The notes under the pieces: model-generated
Told to the model about the DNA's origin: nothing
The model's input: the letters and a program-made list of their open reading frames with translations, nothing else
Databases searched by the model: none
Program-made: the position numbers and the translations under genes
In this document: positions 7,342 to 13,913 of the stretch, piece after piece
Position numbering within the stretch: the stretch's first letter is position 1
How the letters are laid out: each line of letters begins with the position of its first letter
Source of the DNA: a virus
Reading direction: 5' to 3' (one strand)
Length of the DNA: 39,501 nt
Virus record (IMG/VR): IMGVR_UViG_3300027662_000002
Coordinates: 1-39,501 of that record

Positions 7342-7690
7342 GGCAGCCCGCATCGGATATGAAGCGTACGCACGGCAGGCCGAAGCCGACTACGCCTCAA
7401 CGGCAGCCGACGCGAAATGGCCTGCCGAGATGACGATGCGGTCGTGGGATGGCTTGCCGCCGAACCTTCAGGCTGCGTGGGAGGCAGCGGCGAGCATGAT
7501 CGCCGAAGATGCCGCTGCCGAGCGTGCCGCATCAGCCAGGTTGGTCCGGGAGATCCTGGTTGCCCTCTGCAATCGAGACGGCCTATCGCTAGAAAGCGAT
7601 GCTGAACCTGGCGAACCGGCCAGGAACTACGAGCTGGCGCTGCGTCTGGGCATCGGCCCTGTGTTTGGCTTGGGCGATTCGCATGGGTAA
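7334..7690 (+). CDS. Hypothetical helical protein, 118 aa
   Basis: GTG 7334 is inside the end of the previous gene. The protein is Ala-rich and largely helical, with a short Gly-containing C-terminus. No family was recognised. It overlaps ATG 7683 of the next gene. Confidence 0.6.
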   Translation: MDRAARIGYEAYARQAEADYASTAADAKWPAEMTMRSWDGLPPNLQAAWEAAASMIAEDAAAERAASARLVREILVALCNRDGLSLESDAEPGEPARNYELALRLGIGPVFGLGDSHG

Positions 7691-8420
7691 CGACCAGGTC
7701 CGGGCGCTCATGGCCGCCTACGGTGACCGGATCGGCGAGTGGCAGGGCGTGCCCGTCCCGGTGCCAGAGCTGCGCATGCGCCTCTGCAAGGACCATCCGC
7801 TGGCCGGCAAGATCGCCGAGGCGGAGCGGATTCTCTACCCGCCCGAGCCGGCCAGCCGGGCCTGCCATGACGATGAGGGCCGGGAAGTCCTGGTCAACGA
7901 GTGGTTCTCCTACCGCCGGCACATGCGGGTCTACCTGCTGCGCGACCTGGCAACAGGCCGCACCCGCGCCGTCACCGAACCGGTCTCGACCGGCAGCAGC
8001 ATGGTCCGGCTGACCTTCGCCCTGGGCACGCTCGGCGCGGCGGACGCCTGGACGCTCGACGCCGAGGCGAACGCGATGGACAAGCTCGCCGGCCTGCTCG
8101 CCCATCATCAGATGCGCCGGTACCTGCTGACCGGCAGTTTCCTGGAGACCAGCAAGCGCAGCCAGGTCACCTACCTGTTCCGCAGGCTGCGCCCGACCGT
8201 GGCGCTGAGCCCGCGGCACGCTAACCCGGAGATCGACTCGATGCGGTGCCTGGCGGTGCTGTGCCTGCACCCGGTCGGGTTCTACCGGGATACGTGGGCA
8301 GGCTGCATGACGCCAAGTGATGACGTCATCGCCGCGCTGCTTCTGATGCGCGGCGACGAAGCTGGTTTCTGGCGTCAAAGCAATCAGCACGCCCCTTGGA
8401 GCCCAGAGGCAGGTTTGTGA
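7683..8420 (+). CDS. Hypothetical protein, 245 aa
   Basis: One of the largest products of this array. ATG 7683 is chosen by its overlap with the previous gene. The sequence is alpha/beta, with a Cys near residue 60 and a Cys-rich segment (MRCLAVLCLH) near residue 205. No catalytic motif was recognised. It lies directly upstream of the DUF6283 gene, and its last base is the first of that ATG, so the two are coupled. Confidence 0.65.
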   Translation: MGNDQVRALMAAYGDRIGEWQGVPVPVPELRMRLCKDHPLAGKIAEAERILYPPEPASRACHDDEGREVLVNEWFSYRRHMRVYLLRDLATGRTRAVTEPVSTGSSMVRLTFALGTLGAADAWTLDAEANAMDKLAGLLAHHQMRRYLLTGSFLETSKRSQVTYLFRRLRPTVALSPRHANPEIDSMRCLAVLCLHPVGFYRDTWAGCMTPSDDVIAALLLMRGDEAGFWRQSNQHAPWSPEAGL

Positions 8421-8794
8421 TGGCTGACCTGATCCCGCACCGCCGCCGCCCCTGTGCTTCCTGTCCGTGGCGCACCGACACCGCCGGGCGTCTCGCGTTC
8501 GCGAACCTCGTCGAGTACGCGGACGGCACCTGCGGCAAGCCCGGCAGCGAGGCGGCGCTCGGCGCGGTCATGTTCGCCTGCCACTCCTCACGCACCGACC
8601 CGGCGCAACTGTGCGCGGGCTGGCTCGCGGTGGCCGGCTACTACCACCTGTCGGTGCGGCTCGCGGTCGCCTGGGGCCATCTTCCCGGTGCTGTCCTGAC
8701 AGCCCCCGCAGGCTGGCCCGCGCTGTTCGCAGGCTATGACGAGATGACCGCCGCGCACGAGCGTGCGCTGGCCGACGCACTGGAGACCCCTTGA
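8420..8794 (+). CDS. DUF6283 family protein
   Basis: The N-terminus PCASCPWRTDTAG and the downstream F-A-C-H and L-C-A-G-W segments match DUF6283, a small Cys/His protein family of actinobacteria and their phages with no established function. Four Cys and a His could form a metal site. ATG 8420 directly abuts the previous gene. Bases 8421-8589 recur perfectly, in inverse orientation, at 11000-11168, where they form the 3' end of the nucleotidyltransferase frame. This copy has an intact C-terminus. Confidence 0.8.
   Translation: MADLIPHRRRPCASCPWRTDTAGRLAFANLVEYADGTCGKPGSEAALGAVMFACHSSRTDPAQLCAGWLAVAGYYHLSVRLAVAWGHLPGAVLTAPAGWPALFAGYDEMTAAHERALADALETP
8421..8589 (+). repeat. Perfect 169-bp inverted repeat, left arm
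   Basis: Identical to the reverse complement of 11000-11168 over 169 bases; one mismatch at 8590 is followed by four more matching bases. The arm covers codons 1 to about 57 of the DUF6283 gene. With no silent differences, the duplication must be very recent or kept identical by recombination. Confidence 0.95.
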
Positions 8795-8964
8795 CCGTCA
8801 TCACCACAGCAGACGAGACCGGCCAGCGCGGCCCTGACGGGCTGGCAGACCGGGACCGGCTGACGATGGCGCCCGGATGGCCGCACGACTGCCGGTGCAC
8901 CTCGTGCCTGCCGCACCGCCACTCCGGGCCATCCCGGTTCAGCCTGGGAGTCACCGATGGGTGA
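8791..8964 (+). CDS. Small Cys/His protein, 57 aa
   Basis: TTG 8791 overlaps the DUF6283 stop (TTGA); the stop is TGA 8962-8964. The second half contains C-R-C-T-S-C-L-P-H-R-H, a compact potential metal-binding motif; the first half is acidic. It fills a stretch otherwise empty of genes and has array-typical codon use. The function is unknown. Confidence 0.5.
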   Translation: MTVITTADETGQRGPDGLADRDRLTMAPGWPHDCRCTSCLPHRHSGPSRFSLGVTDG

Positions 8965-8997
8965 GAAGCGCAACAGCGATATGGAAGGAGGCCATCA

Positions 8998-9279
8998 ATG
9001 ACCACGCCCGATCCGGCCGTCATGCTCGACTATGCAATGAGGGCACTGGGGCGGCTGGCCGACCCGGATCTGCTGGATGATCCCGGCGATTCGGATCGCA
9101 GCCACCAGGGCGAGCTGCGCGCCCGGATTCGCTATGCCGAGCACGCGTGCAAGGCGATCACGATCGGCGCTGACCCGAACTACATACCGGATGCCCCGGT
9201 CACCAGCGGCGCGCCAGTCAGGCTCCGGCACCCCGCTCACGAAGGTGACTGCAACGAGAACTGCCCGGCCGATGCCTGA
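8998..9279 (+). CDS. Hypothetical protein, 93 aa
   Basis: ATG 8998 is preceded by GGAAGGAGG at good spacing. The protein is acidic, with a helical N-terminus (about residues 8-25) and a late Cys-x3-Cys. No family was recognised. The stop overlaps ATG 9272. Confidence 0.65.
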   Translation: MTTPDPAVMLDYAMRALGRLADPDLLDDPGDSDRSHQGELRARIRYAEHACKAITIGADPNYIPDAPVTSGAPVRLRHPAHEGDCNENCPADA

Positions 9280-9514
9280 GCCAGCTGCCGTCTGGTCGGG
9301 CGAGCTGAGCCTGTCCGGCGTCACGCTGCACGTCCATGTCCTCGGCGACGGCACGCGGATCATCGACGCGGACGACCTCCAGGCGCTGATGCGGGCATGG
9401 GAAGACGGTGCCATGCCGGACGGTGCCGAGGTCGAGGCGTTCGCCCGGTGGCGCGCCGGAGAGCCGCTGCCGGACCTGCCGCCGAAGGAAGCAACGAGAA
9501 ACGGAGACCAGTGA
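9272..9514 (+). CDS. Hypothetical protein, 80 aa
   Basis: ATG 9272 overlaps the previous gene. A beta-rich N-terminus is followed by an acidic helix with the segment ALMRAWEDGAMPDGAE. Its last codons (P-P-K-E) are specified by the first of three GCCGCCGAAGGA cassettes (others near 10019 and 10336). The function is unknown. Confidence 0.65.
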   Translation: MPEPAAVWSGELSLSGVTLHVHVLGDGTRIIDADDLQALMRAWEDGAMPDGAEVEAFARWRAGEPLPDLPPKEATRNGDQ

Positions 9515-10011
9515 TGGGACAGTCAACTAACGGGATGCTCGTCTACGGCTATGACCTGGGCGGCGGCGAAGACGACGGCTGGAAGGTCCGCGAGGCCGGT
9601 GAGTACGGCGAGCTGCGCGTGCCGTGGCTGCCCGACCCGGACACCGAGGAAGCCACGGAAGATCTCGATATCCCCGATGAGATGAAACGGTGCCTGCTCA
9701 TCGCCTCAGGCTTCACTGAGACGTACGAGGATGGCCGCGAGGGCTACTTCGGCCGCGAAAGCGAGGCTGAGGCCGCGCTGGGCATCGAGCTTGAGTCCTA
9801 CTGCTCCGGTGAGTACCCGATGTACATCCTGGCGGCGAAGGTGCTGACCGCGCACCGGGGAGACTGCGACGTGCTCGACCTGGCCGCGCTGAGCGACCCG
9901 GCGACGCTCGCGGCGTATGACCAGAAGCTGAACGCGGCCCTGGCCGTCCTGGGCATCACGCCCGTGCAGGACAAGCCCGCGTGGCTGCTGTGCTCGTACT
10001 GGGGCTGCTGA
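9514..10011 (+). CDS. Hypothetical phage protein, 165 aa
   Basis: ATG 9514 shares its first base with the previous stop. The protein is acidic, with a Tyr/Gly-rich N-terminus, an E-S-E-A-E-A-A-L helix and a Trp/Cys-rich end. It resembles conserved hypothetical proteins of actinophages, without a known role. A 28-base gap with a strong GGAGG follows. Confidence 0.65.
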   Translation: MGQSTNGMLVYGYDLGGGEDDGWKVREAGEYGELRVPWLPDPDTEEATEDLDIPDEMKRCLLIASGFTETYEDGREGYFGRESEAEAALGIELESYCSGEYPMYILAAKVLTAHRGDCDVLDLAALSDPATLAAYDQKLNAALAVLGITPVQDKPAWLLCSYWGC

Positions 10012-10039
10012 CCGGCCTGCCGCCGAAGGAGGAAAGCTG

Positions 10040-10357
10040 ATGCCCCAGCACTATGAGATCGTCGGCCCGTTCAGCGTCCACAGGGTGATCGTGGACGGCC
10101 GGGAAGTCCCGTTCCTTGACGCCATGCCCGCGAACGGGGGCATCATCCACCTTCTGCTCGACCAGCGCTACGGACTGGACATCACCGTGGCCGACGCCGA
10201 GACGTTCATCCCGTGGATAGCCGATGCCATCGCGGTAGCGATGGGCTACACCTGCCACCCGCGCCCGTACATGGAGGAACCGCTGCGGTCGAACCCGTTC
10301 CCGCAGCTTCACGGCATCGACTGGGTTGAGACTGCGCCGCCGAAGGAGGAAGGCTGA
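10040..10357 (+). CDS. Hypothetical protein, 105 aa
   Basis: ATG 10040 follows GAAGGAGGAAAGCTG, a cassette repeated before the next gene. The product is a soluble alpha/beta protein with a hydrophobic helix in the second half (WIADAIAVAMGY). No family was recognised. The C-terminal P-P-K-E-E-G is encoded by the repeated cassette. Confidence 0.65.
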   Translation: MPQHYEIVGPFSVHRVIVDGREVPFLDAMPANGGIIHLLLDQRYGLDITVADAETFIPWIADAIAVAMGYTCHPRPYMEEPLRSNPFPQLHGIDWVETAPPKEEG

Positions 10358-10656
10358 TGGCCGGGCCGAAGATCCACTACTCCCGCCAGGGTGGCGGCAC
10401 CTTGTGCGGCACGCGCGGTGCCGCGGGGGAGGACGTTACGTGCAGGTCGTGCCTGCGCTTCGCGGGCAAGCCCGTTCCCGCGCGCACGCTGCCAGATCCC
10501 CTTGTGGTGAAGGTGCGCCTCTCCGGCACCGGCAGCGGCACCCTGGCGGACCGGCTGGCGGGCCCGGAGGGCTGGTACCTGCTTGACCGCAGTGAGCCGG
10601 GGCAGCGCGTCTGCCTGACGATGCGCTGCACGCCCGTGGAGGAAGACGATGGCTGA
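10357..10656 (+). CDS. Zinc-ribbon-like protein, 99 aa
   Basis: ATG 10357 follows GAAGGAGGAAGGCTG. The N-terminal third has I-H-Y-S-R, L-C-G-T-R-G and V-T-C-R-S-C-L-R, a His/Cys pattern of a small zinc ribbon that is frequent in actinophages. The rest is beta-rich. Partner and role are unknown. Confidence 0.65.
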   Translation: MAGPKIHYSRQGGGTLCGTRGAAGEDVTCRSCLRFAGKPVPARTLPDPLVVKVRLSGTGSGTLADRLAGPEGWYLLDRSEPGQRVCLTMRCTPVEEDDG

Positions 10657-10846
10657 CCCGATTGGATTTGTCGTGGCGACCCGGAATCAGGCTTCCGGCC
10701 GGTGGGACGTCGAGACATTCGGCATGTGGCCCGACGCCGAGTCCGCCGGAGCCGAGCGCGACACCCTGACTGCTGAAACAGCCGCAGCAGGGCGCGGGGA
10801 GGTTCACAGGGTCTGCGAAGTGATCCCGGTAGGCGACGATGAGTGA
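10649..10846 (+). CDS. Hypothetical protein, 65 aa
   Basis: ATG 10649 overlaps the previous stop. A beta hairpin-like start (FVVATRNQASGRW) is followed by an acidic helix and a final strand. It resembles small actinophage proteins of unknown function. It overlaps ATG 10839. Confidence 0.6.
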   Translation: MADPIGFVVATRNQASGRWDVETFGMWPDAESAGAERDTLTAETAAAGRGEVHRVCEVIPVGDDE

Positions 10847-11021
10847 GACAGGCCCGATTCCCCACACGAAGGACTGCTACCGCTGCAAGGTGCCCATCAT
10901 CTGGCTGTGGTCCCCGCGAGTCTGCCAGGGCCTCGGCGGGTGGGTGATGCTGGAACGCGTCAGCGAGGACGGGATGACGATCCGGTCGCACCGCTGCGCG
11001 AGGAGTGGCAGGCGAACATGA
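10839..11021 (+). CDS. Cys-containing protein whose end lies on a rearrangement junction
   Basis: ATG 10839 overlaps the previous stop. The protein starts with H-T-K-D-C-Y-R-C and has later Cys residues, a probable zinc ribbon. Its last codons (from about 10995) are inside the right arm of the 169-bp inverted repeat, so the C-terminus is not native and the original gene was probably cut by the rearrangement. It overlaps the minus-strand chimeric gene tail to tail by 62 bases. Confidence 0.55.
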   Translation: MSETGPIPHTKDCYRCKVPIIWLWSPRVCQGLGGWVMLERVSEDGMTIRSHRCARSGRRT

Positions 11022-11631
11022 CCGCGCCGAGCGCCGCCTCGCTGCCGGGCTTGCCGCAGGTGCCGTCCGCGTACTCGACGAGGTTCGCGAACGCGAGACG
11101 CCCGGCGGTGTCGGTGCGCCACGGACAGGAAGCACAGGGGCGGCGGCGGTGCGGGATCAGGTCAGCCACCGGGCACCGGCCCTTGCCGTCGCGGGACAGC
11201 AGCCCCCGCCGCTGCGCTTCGAGGTAGCCGGCGAACCGGTGCCCCGCCTGCCGGGACAGGATCATGGTCGTGCATTCGCGCAGTTCCCGGCCAAGCGGCG
11301 TGATGGACACGATCTCGTCATCGGGCACGAACAGCGGCAGGAGCACGGACGGGTTGCCCTGCAGCGCCAGGCGCATCCACTTGCGCAGGCCGTAGATCAC
11401 CAGGTCAAGATCGCCAGGCCCGGACCTGTGGTGCTCGGGCTGGGTCCGGTACTCGTACTGCTCGAACCGCCGCAGCCCGATCACGTACTCAGGCGGCTCG
11501 ATGCAGATTCCCATCTCGTCCCGGTCATCGTGGCCGTCGATCGCGATGCCGTGGACGCCCGAGCCGACCTGGCATCGCAAGATCGTGCCCCGCGCGGCCA
11601 GCTCGCGGAACTCATCGCTACCGTGCTTCAC
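10960..11631 (-). CDS. Chimeric nucleotidyltransferase fragment fused to DUF6283 fragment
   Basis: Residues 1 to about 152 are the N-terminal part of a phage-type nucleotidyltransferase of the polymerase-beta superfamily: V-G-S-G-V-H-G, then D-D-R-D-E-M-G-I, then IEPPEYVIGL, Y-R-T-Q-P, and GDLDLVIYGLRKWM. The usual C-terminal part of such proteins is absent. From about residue 153 the frame runs into the inverted copy of the DUF6283 gene and ends in unrelated sequence (223 residues in all). GTG 11631 is chosen from its GTGA overlap with the gene upstream and a GGAGG before it. The substrate is unknown; the chimera is probably inactive or altered. Confidence 0.75.
   Translation of the reverse strand: MKHGSDEFRELAARGTILRCQVGSGVHGIAIDGHDDRDEMGICIEPPEYVIGLRRFEQYEYRTQPEHHRSGPGDLDLVIYGLRKWMRLALQGNPSVLLPLFVPDDEIVSITPLGRELRECTTMILSRQAGHRFAGYLEAQRRGLLSRDGKGRCPVADLIPHRRRPCASCPWRTDTAGRLAFANLVEYADGTCGKPGSEAALGAVMFACHSSRSGATGSSSRPR
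11000..11168 (-). repeat. Perfect 169-bp inverted repeat, right arm
   Basis: Reverse complement of 8421-8589. On the minus strand it enters just after the nucleotidyltransferase segment G-K-G-R, with GTG replacing the ATG of the intact DUF6283 copy. The native nucleotidyltransferase end and the native end of the gene at 10839 both stop at this arm. Confidence 0.95.
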
Positions 11632-11855
11632 CGTGGTTCCTCCGGTATCTCGCACACGGCGAAGTTCCCTGCCGCCAGTTCCCGCGCGGCGATCCGTCTC
11701 ACGTCCTCCCCGGTGAGGAACGCCCCGGCTGCGACCCTGGCGGCGATGGAGAAGTGACGGTCCCATGCCGTGGGGACGTGAGCCGGGTCACGGGGGTGCT
11801 GCCGCTCCGCGTGCGCGGTGATCCTGGCCGCGCAGTGCTCCGATGCCGAGGCCAT
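11628..11855 (-). CDS. Hypothetical protein upstream of the nucleotidyltransferase
   Basis: A 75-residue protein with a helical, Ala/Arg-rich sequence and a segment W-D-R-H-F-S-I-A-A-R-V-A-A-G-A-F. It ends in a GTGA overlap with the nucleotidyltransferase gene, so they are coupled. ATG 11855 is the only good start but lacks a clear ribosome site and overlaps a plus-strand frame by 38 bases. The function is unknown. Confidence 0.55.
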   Translation of the reverse strand: MASASEHCAARITAHAERQHPRDPAHVPTAWDRHFSIAARVAAGAFLTGEDVRRIAARELAAGNFAVCEIPEEPR

Positions 11856-12045
11856 CGAGCTCTACCCCGCCGCGTCCCGGCTGGTGGACATGTCCAACAC
11901 GTACTGGCTCTGGGCGTTCCCGCCGGGAACCAGGCTGCCGTTCGGCTTTGACCTGCCCGGTGCCTATGAGCGCCTCGCCGGGCAGTTTCGTGTCGCGACG
12001 GCGGGTATAAACACTTACCTGACCGCCGTCAGTGGCACCCGGTAA
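11818..12045 (+). CDS. Possible small protein, divergent
   Basis: The frame has G/C-rich third positions and a plausible globular sequence with Trp, Phe and Pro in the middle. GTG 11818 would overlap the divergent minus gene; GTG 11884 or ATG 11890 would avoid this and give a protein of about 51-53 residues. No family was recognised. It could be a real orphan gene or chance. Confidence 0.35.
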   Translation: MILAAQCSDAEAIELYPAASRLVDMSNTYWLWAFPPGTRLPFGFDLPGAYERLAGQFRVATAGINTYLTAVSGTR

Positions 12046-12144
12046 GCTGACTCCCGGCCCTGGCACCCCAAGCCCGGACTTACCATCCAGGCCCGGCGCG
12101 TACGCCGCCGGCCCAGCGTGCCAGGGCGGCAGATCCCCCGTATT

Positions 12145-12174
12145 CCATGGTCTGGCCTTCAGACCAGACCATGG
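12145..12174. repeat. Perfect 11-bp inverted repeat with 8-base loop
   Basis: CCATGGTCTGG and CCAGACCATGG flank CCTTCAGA. No T-run follows on either strand, so a protein-binding site or RNA stem is more likely than a terminator. The right half recurs in direct orientation at 12247-12258. Confidence 0.7.
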
Positions 12175-12312
12175 GGACGAGAGGACCGGGCAGCCCCGTG
12201 AAGATGCCGGTCACGGCATCGGCACCACGTCCGCTGCGGGGAGAGTCCAGACCATGGGCGGCCTGCGGGACCTCCGGCCGGGAACCAGCCCTATTCCGGG
12301 CATGAGTAAAAC

Positions 12313-12346
12313 CGGCCCCGGCACCAGTTGCCCGGTGCCGGGGCCG
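12313..12346 (-). terminator. Terminator of the minus-strand late operon
   Basis: A perfect 13-bp G/C-rich stem (12313-12325 with 12334-12346) and an 8-base loop. Read on the minus strand, the stem is followed by GGTTTTACT, so it suits leftward transcription that has passed the last late gene (12388-12675). Confidence 0.8.
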
Positions 12347-12387
12347 TAACTCTTCGCCTGAGAGCAGCAGCCAGTCTACTCCGCCGG

Positions 12388-12675
12388 CTACACCTCGGCG
12401 GGCGCGTCAGCGGGCGGCGCGAGCTCAGCCGCCGCAGCTGCGTGCCCGGCCTGCCGCCCGTTCTCGGTGGCCTGCTGCACCGCCGCGGCGAACTCGTCGT
12501 TCAGCCGGGTCAGCGCGTCGGCGATGGCCTGCCGCGCTCCTGCGGGCAGCCCTGCCGCCGCCTGCGCCGCCTGCATGAGCGGGTCGGCGTCTACCGCCGC
12601 GGCGACGGCGGTGACCCGCTCGATCTCGGCGGCGTGGCTGTCGAAGAAGGACTTGATCTCGTCGATGAAGCTCAT
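12388..12675 (-). CDS. Small helical protein at end of late operon
   Basis: A 95-residue, Ala-rich, helical protein with an N-terminal amphipathic helix (FIDEIKSFFDSH). ATG 12675 overlaps the endolysin stop by 4 bases. As the last gene before the terminator it may belong to the lysis cluster, but no membrane segment is seen and no family was recognised. Confidence 0.65.
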   Translation of the reverse strand: MSFIDEIKSFFDSHAAEIERVTAVAAAVDADPLMQAAQAAAGLPAGARQAIADALTRLNDEFAAAVQQATENGRQAGHAAAAAELAPPADAPAEV

Positions 12676-13370
12676 GCGGTCTCTCCTGTGGTGTAGGGGC
12701 GTGCGCGCAGCGCCGTGGCCCGGTCAGTCAGGACCTCGGCGTCAGTGCCCGCCAGGCGCGTCCAGACCCCGGCGGGGATGTCCTGGAGGGTTCCGTTCCC
12801 GGCGCGGATCTGCCGGGCCAGGGCGAGGATGGCGGGGCGCTGCGCGGCGCGGACGGGTCCGGGGCAGGCGTGGTTGCCCCACGGAACCCCGCCGTCGGAG
12901 TGCAGGATGACGCCCCGCCCGTTCACGTTATCGGTCGCCTGCAGCGGCCACGGGTTGCCGAGCGATCCGTCGAAGGTGCTCATTGCCTCGAATACCTGCG
13001 CGCTGGCGATCAGCTGCGCCTCGGGCATCGGCGTGGTCGGATGGCTCTTGTCCTCGTGCTCGACGCCGCGCCAGTTCGGGTTGCCGGCCACCTGAGTCCA
13101 GGCCATCCAGTCCCTGCCGAGGGGGCCGTACTGGTGGATGCGGCCGTCCATGCCGATCGAGAAGAACGCCGACGCCTGCGCGGCCGGGGTGTTGAACTCG
13201 GCGATGGTGCCGTGCTCGAAGCCAACCTCGGTGTGGATCACCCCGCCGTAGGGGGTTCCGAACCCGCCGGCCGTGCCGTTGCCCGTGGGCATGGGCACGT
13301 TGTGCGTGATGGCGGCGTTCCCGCGCAGCAGCCCGTCGGGGCCGATGGCAAGCCTGGCCGGGATGGTCAT
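12672..13370 (-). CDS. Endolysin, N-acetylmuramoyl-L-alanine amidase (PGRP/Amidase_2 type)
   Basis: The 232-residue protein has the Amidase_2/PGRP pattern: G-G-V-I-H-T-E (H46), a middle F-S-I-G-M-D-G-R-I-H-Q-Y strand pair, R-G-V-E-H-E, and I-L-H-S-D-G-G (H157) with H-A-C-P-G-P (C169). H46, H157 and C169 are the expected zinc ligands. Such enzymes cut the bond between N-acetylmuramic acid and the stem peptide to release phage. Residues 180-232 form a helical tail rather than a known wall-binding domain. No signal peptide is present, so a holin should be needed; a candidate lies directly upstream. Confidence 0.85.
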   Translation of the reverse strand: MTIPARLAIGPDGLLRGNAAITHNVPMPTGNGTAGGFGTPYGGVIHTEVGFEHGTIAEFNTPAAQASAFFSIGMDGRIHQYGPLGRDWMAWTQVAGNPNWRGVEHEDKSHPTTPMPEAQLIASAQVFEAMSTFDGSLGNPWPLQATDNVNGRGVILHSDGGVPWGNHACPGPVRAAQRPAILALARQIRAGNGTLQDIPAGVWTRLAGTDAEVLTDRATALRARPYTTGETA

Positions 13371-13390
13371 GCGATTCTCCCTCCGGAGAG

Positions 13391-13759
13391 TTAGCCGTGC
13401 AGCCTGGACACGATGGTGATCAGGAGCGTGATGACGGCCGCCGCCGCGACCACGGCGGCGATGGTGGCAGTGACGCGGAACCGGCGCGATGAGATCCGGT
13501 CCCCGGCATCGTCCTGGTGCACTTTCATGTGCGCGTCGAAGCGCCTGTCCATGTCGGCTCGCAGGGCGTCCACGCTGGCCTGCAGGTTGGCCACCTCCTT
13601 AGCCAGGTCGGCCACCTGCACCTGCAATCCCACAACTCCCCGTGACCCGCCGGCGTCCAGCGCGTGCAGGTCGGACCGGAACCGGGCGTGCTCGGCGTCA
13701 GCGGCGGACCTCTGCATGTCCAGTTCCCGCCGGGTGGCGAAGGGGCCGGGATCGGTCAC
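13391..13759 (-). CDS. Holin-like membrane protein with coiled coil
   Basis: The 122-residue protein has a coiled coil at about residues 45-75 (heptads of V, L, A, D, R) followed by a single C-terminal transmembrane segment (VTATIAAVVAAAAVITLLIT) and a short basic end. This resembles XhlA-type accessory lysis proteins. Its position directly before the endolysin supports a role in lysis. GTG 13759 is chosen because AAGGAG lies 4 bases upstream and it overlaps the stop of a 34-aa gene. Holin identity is inferred from topology and context. Confidence 0.65.
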   Translation of the reverse strand: MTDPGPFATRRELDMQRSAADAEHARFRSDLHALDAGGSRGVVGLQVQVADLAKEVANLQASVDALRADMDRRFDAHMKVHQDDAGDRISSRRFRVTATIAAVVAAAAVITLLITIVSRLHG

Positions 13760-13860
13760 ACGCTCCTTCCGATCCGGACGGCCGGCAGACTGCCTGACGT
13801 AAGCCCCTCGGCGGCGAGAACCGTCCGGGGCACGGCCCGGACGCAGGCGAGGATCGTCAT
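13756..13860 (-). CDS. 34-aa microprotein leading the lysis genes
   Basis: A short frame from ATG 13860 to TGA 13756-13758. It has an excellent AAGGAG ribosome site 7 bases before the ATG, and its end carries the ribosome site and start of the holin-like gene (GTGTGACC). The sequence is hydrophobic and basic, with a Gly/Leu/Ser centre. It may be a small lysis factor or a leader for translational coupling. No family was recognised. Confidence 0.5.
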   Translation of the reverse strand: MTILACVRAVPRTVLAAEGLTSGSLPAVRIGRSV

Positions 13861-13892
13861 GGCAGTCTCCTTCCGCGTCCTCACGATGGTTC

Positions 13893-13905
13893 ACGGTGGT
13901 ACCGT
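13893..13905. promoter_or_regulatory. Candidate operator palindrome between divergent genes
   Basis: ACGGT-GGT-ACCGT is a palindrome in the 53-bp space between the ribbon-helix-helix gene (+, ATG 13914) and the lysis genes (-, ATG 13860). Ribbon-helix-helix repressors often bind such short repeats near their own start. Binding is inferred. Confidence 0.35.
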
Positions 13906-13913
13906 CATAGTTC

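Larger units (their letters stand above)
12046..12387. other. 342-bp non-coding region with hairpins and repeats
   Basis: No convincing gene on either strand. It contains a perfect 11-bp inverted repeat CCATGGTCTGG/CCAGACCATGG (12145-12155 and 12164-12174), a further copy of CCAGACCATGGG at 12247-12258, a short hairpin GATGCCG-GTCA-CGGCATC (12203-12220) and a strong terminator hairpin at 12313-12346. It separates the plus-strand early array and the nucleotidyltransferase pair from the minus-strand late genes. It may be an operator, origin or structured RNA region. Confidence 0.6.

Noticed and set aside
8957-9001. A 14-codon frame with ATGA overlap to the next gene
   Set aside because: Too short to support; its bases mainly serve as the ribosome site for ATG 8998.
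11005-11757. A 250-residue plus-strand frame
   Set aside because: Antisense to the nucleotidyltransferase chimera, whose motifs are clear on the minus strand.
11788-12066. A 92-residue minus-strand frame
   Set aside because: Arg/Gly/Pro-rich shadow; the plus-strand frame here has more natural composition, though it is itself only tentative.
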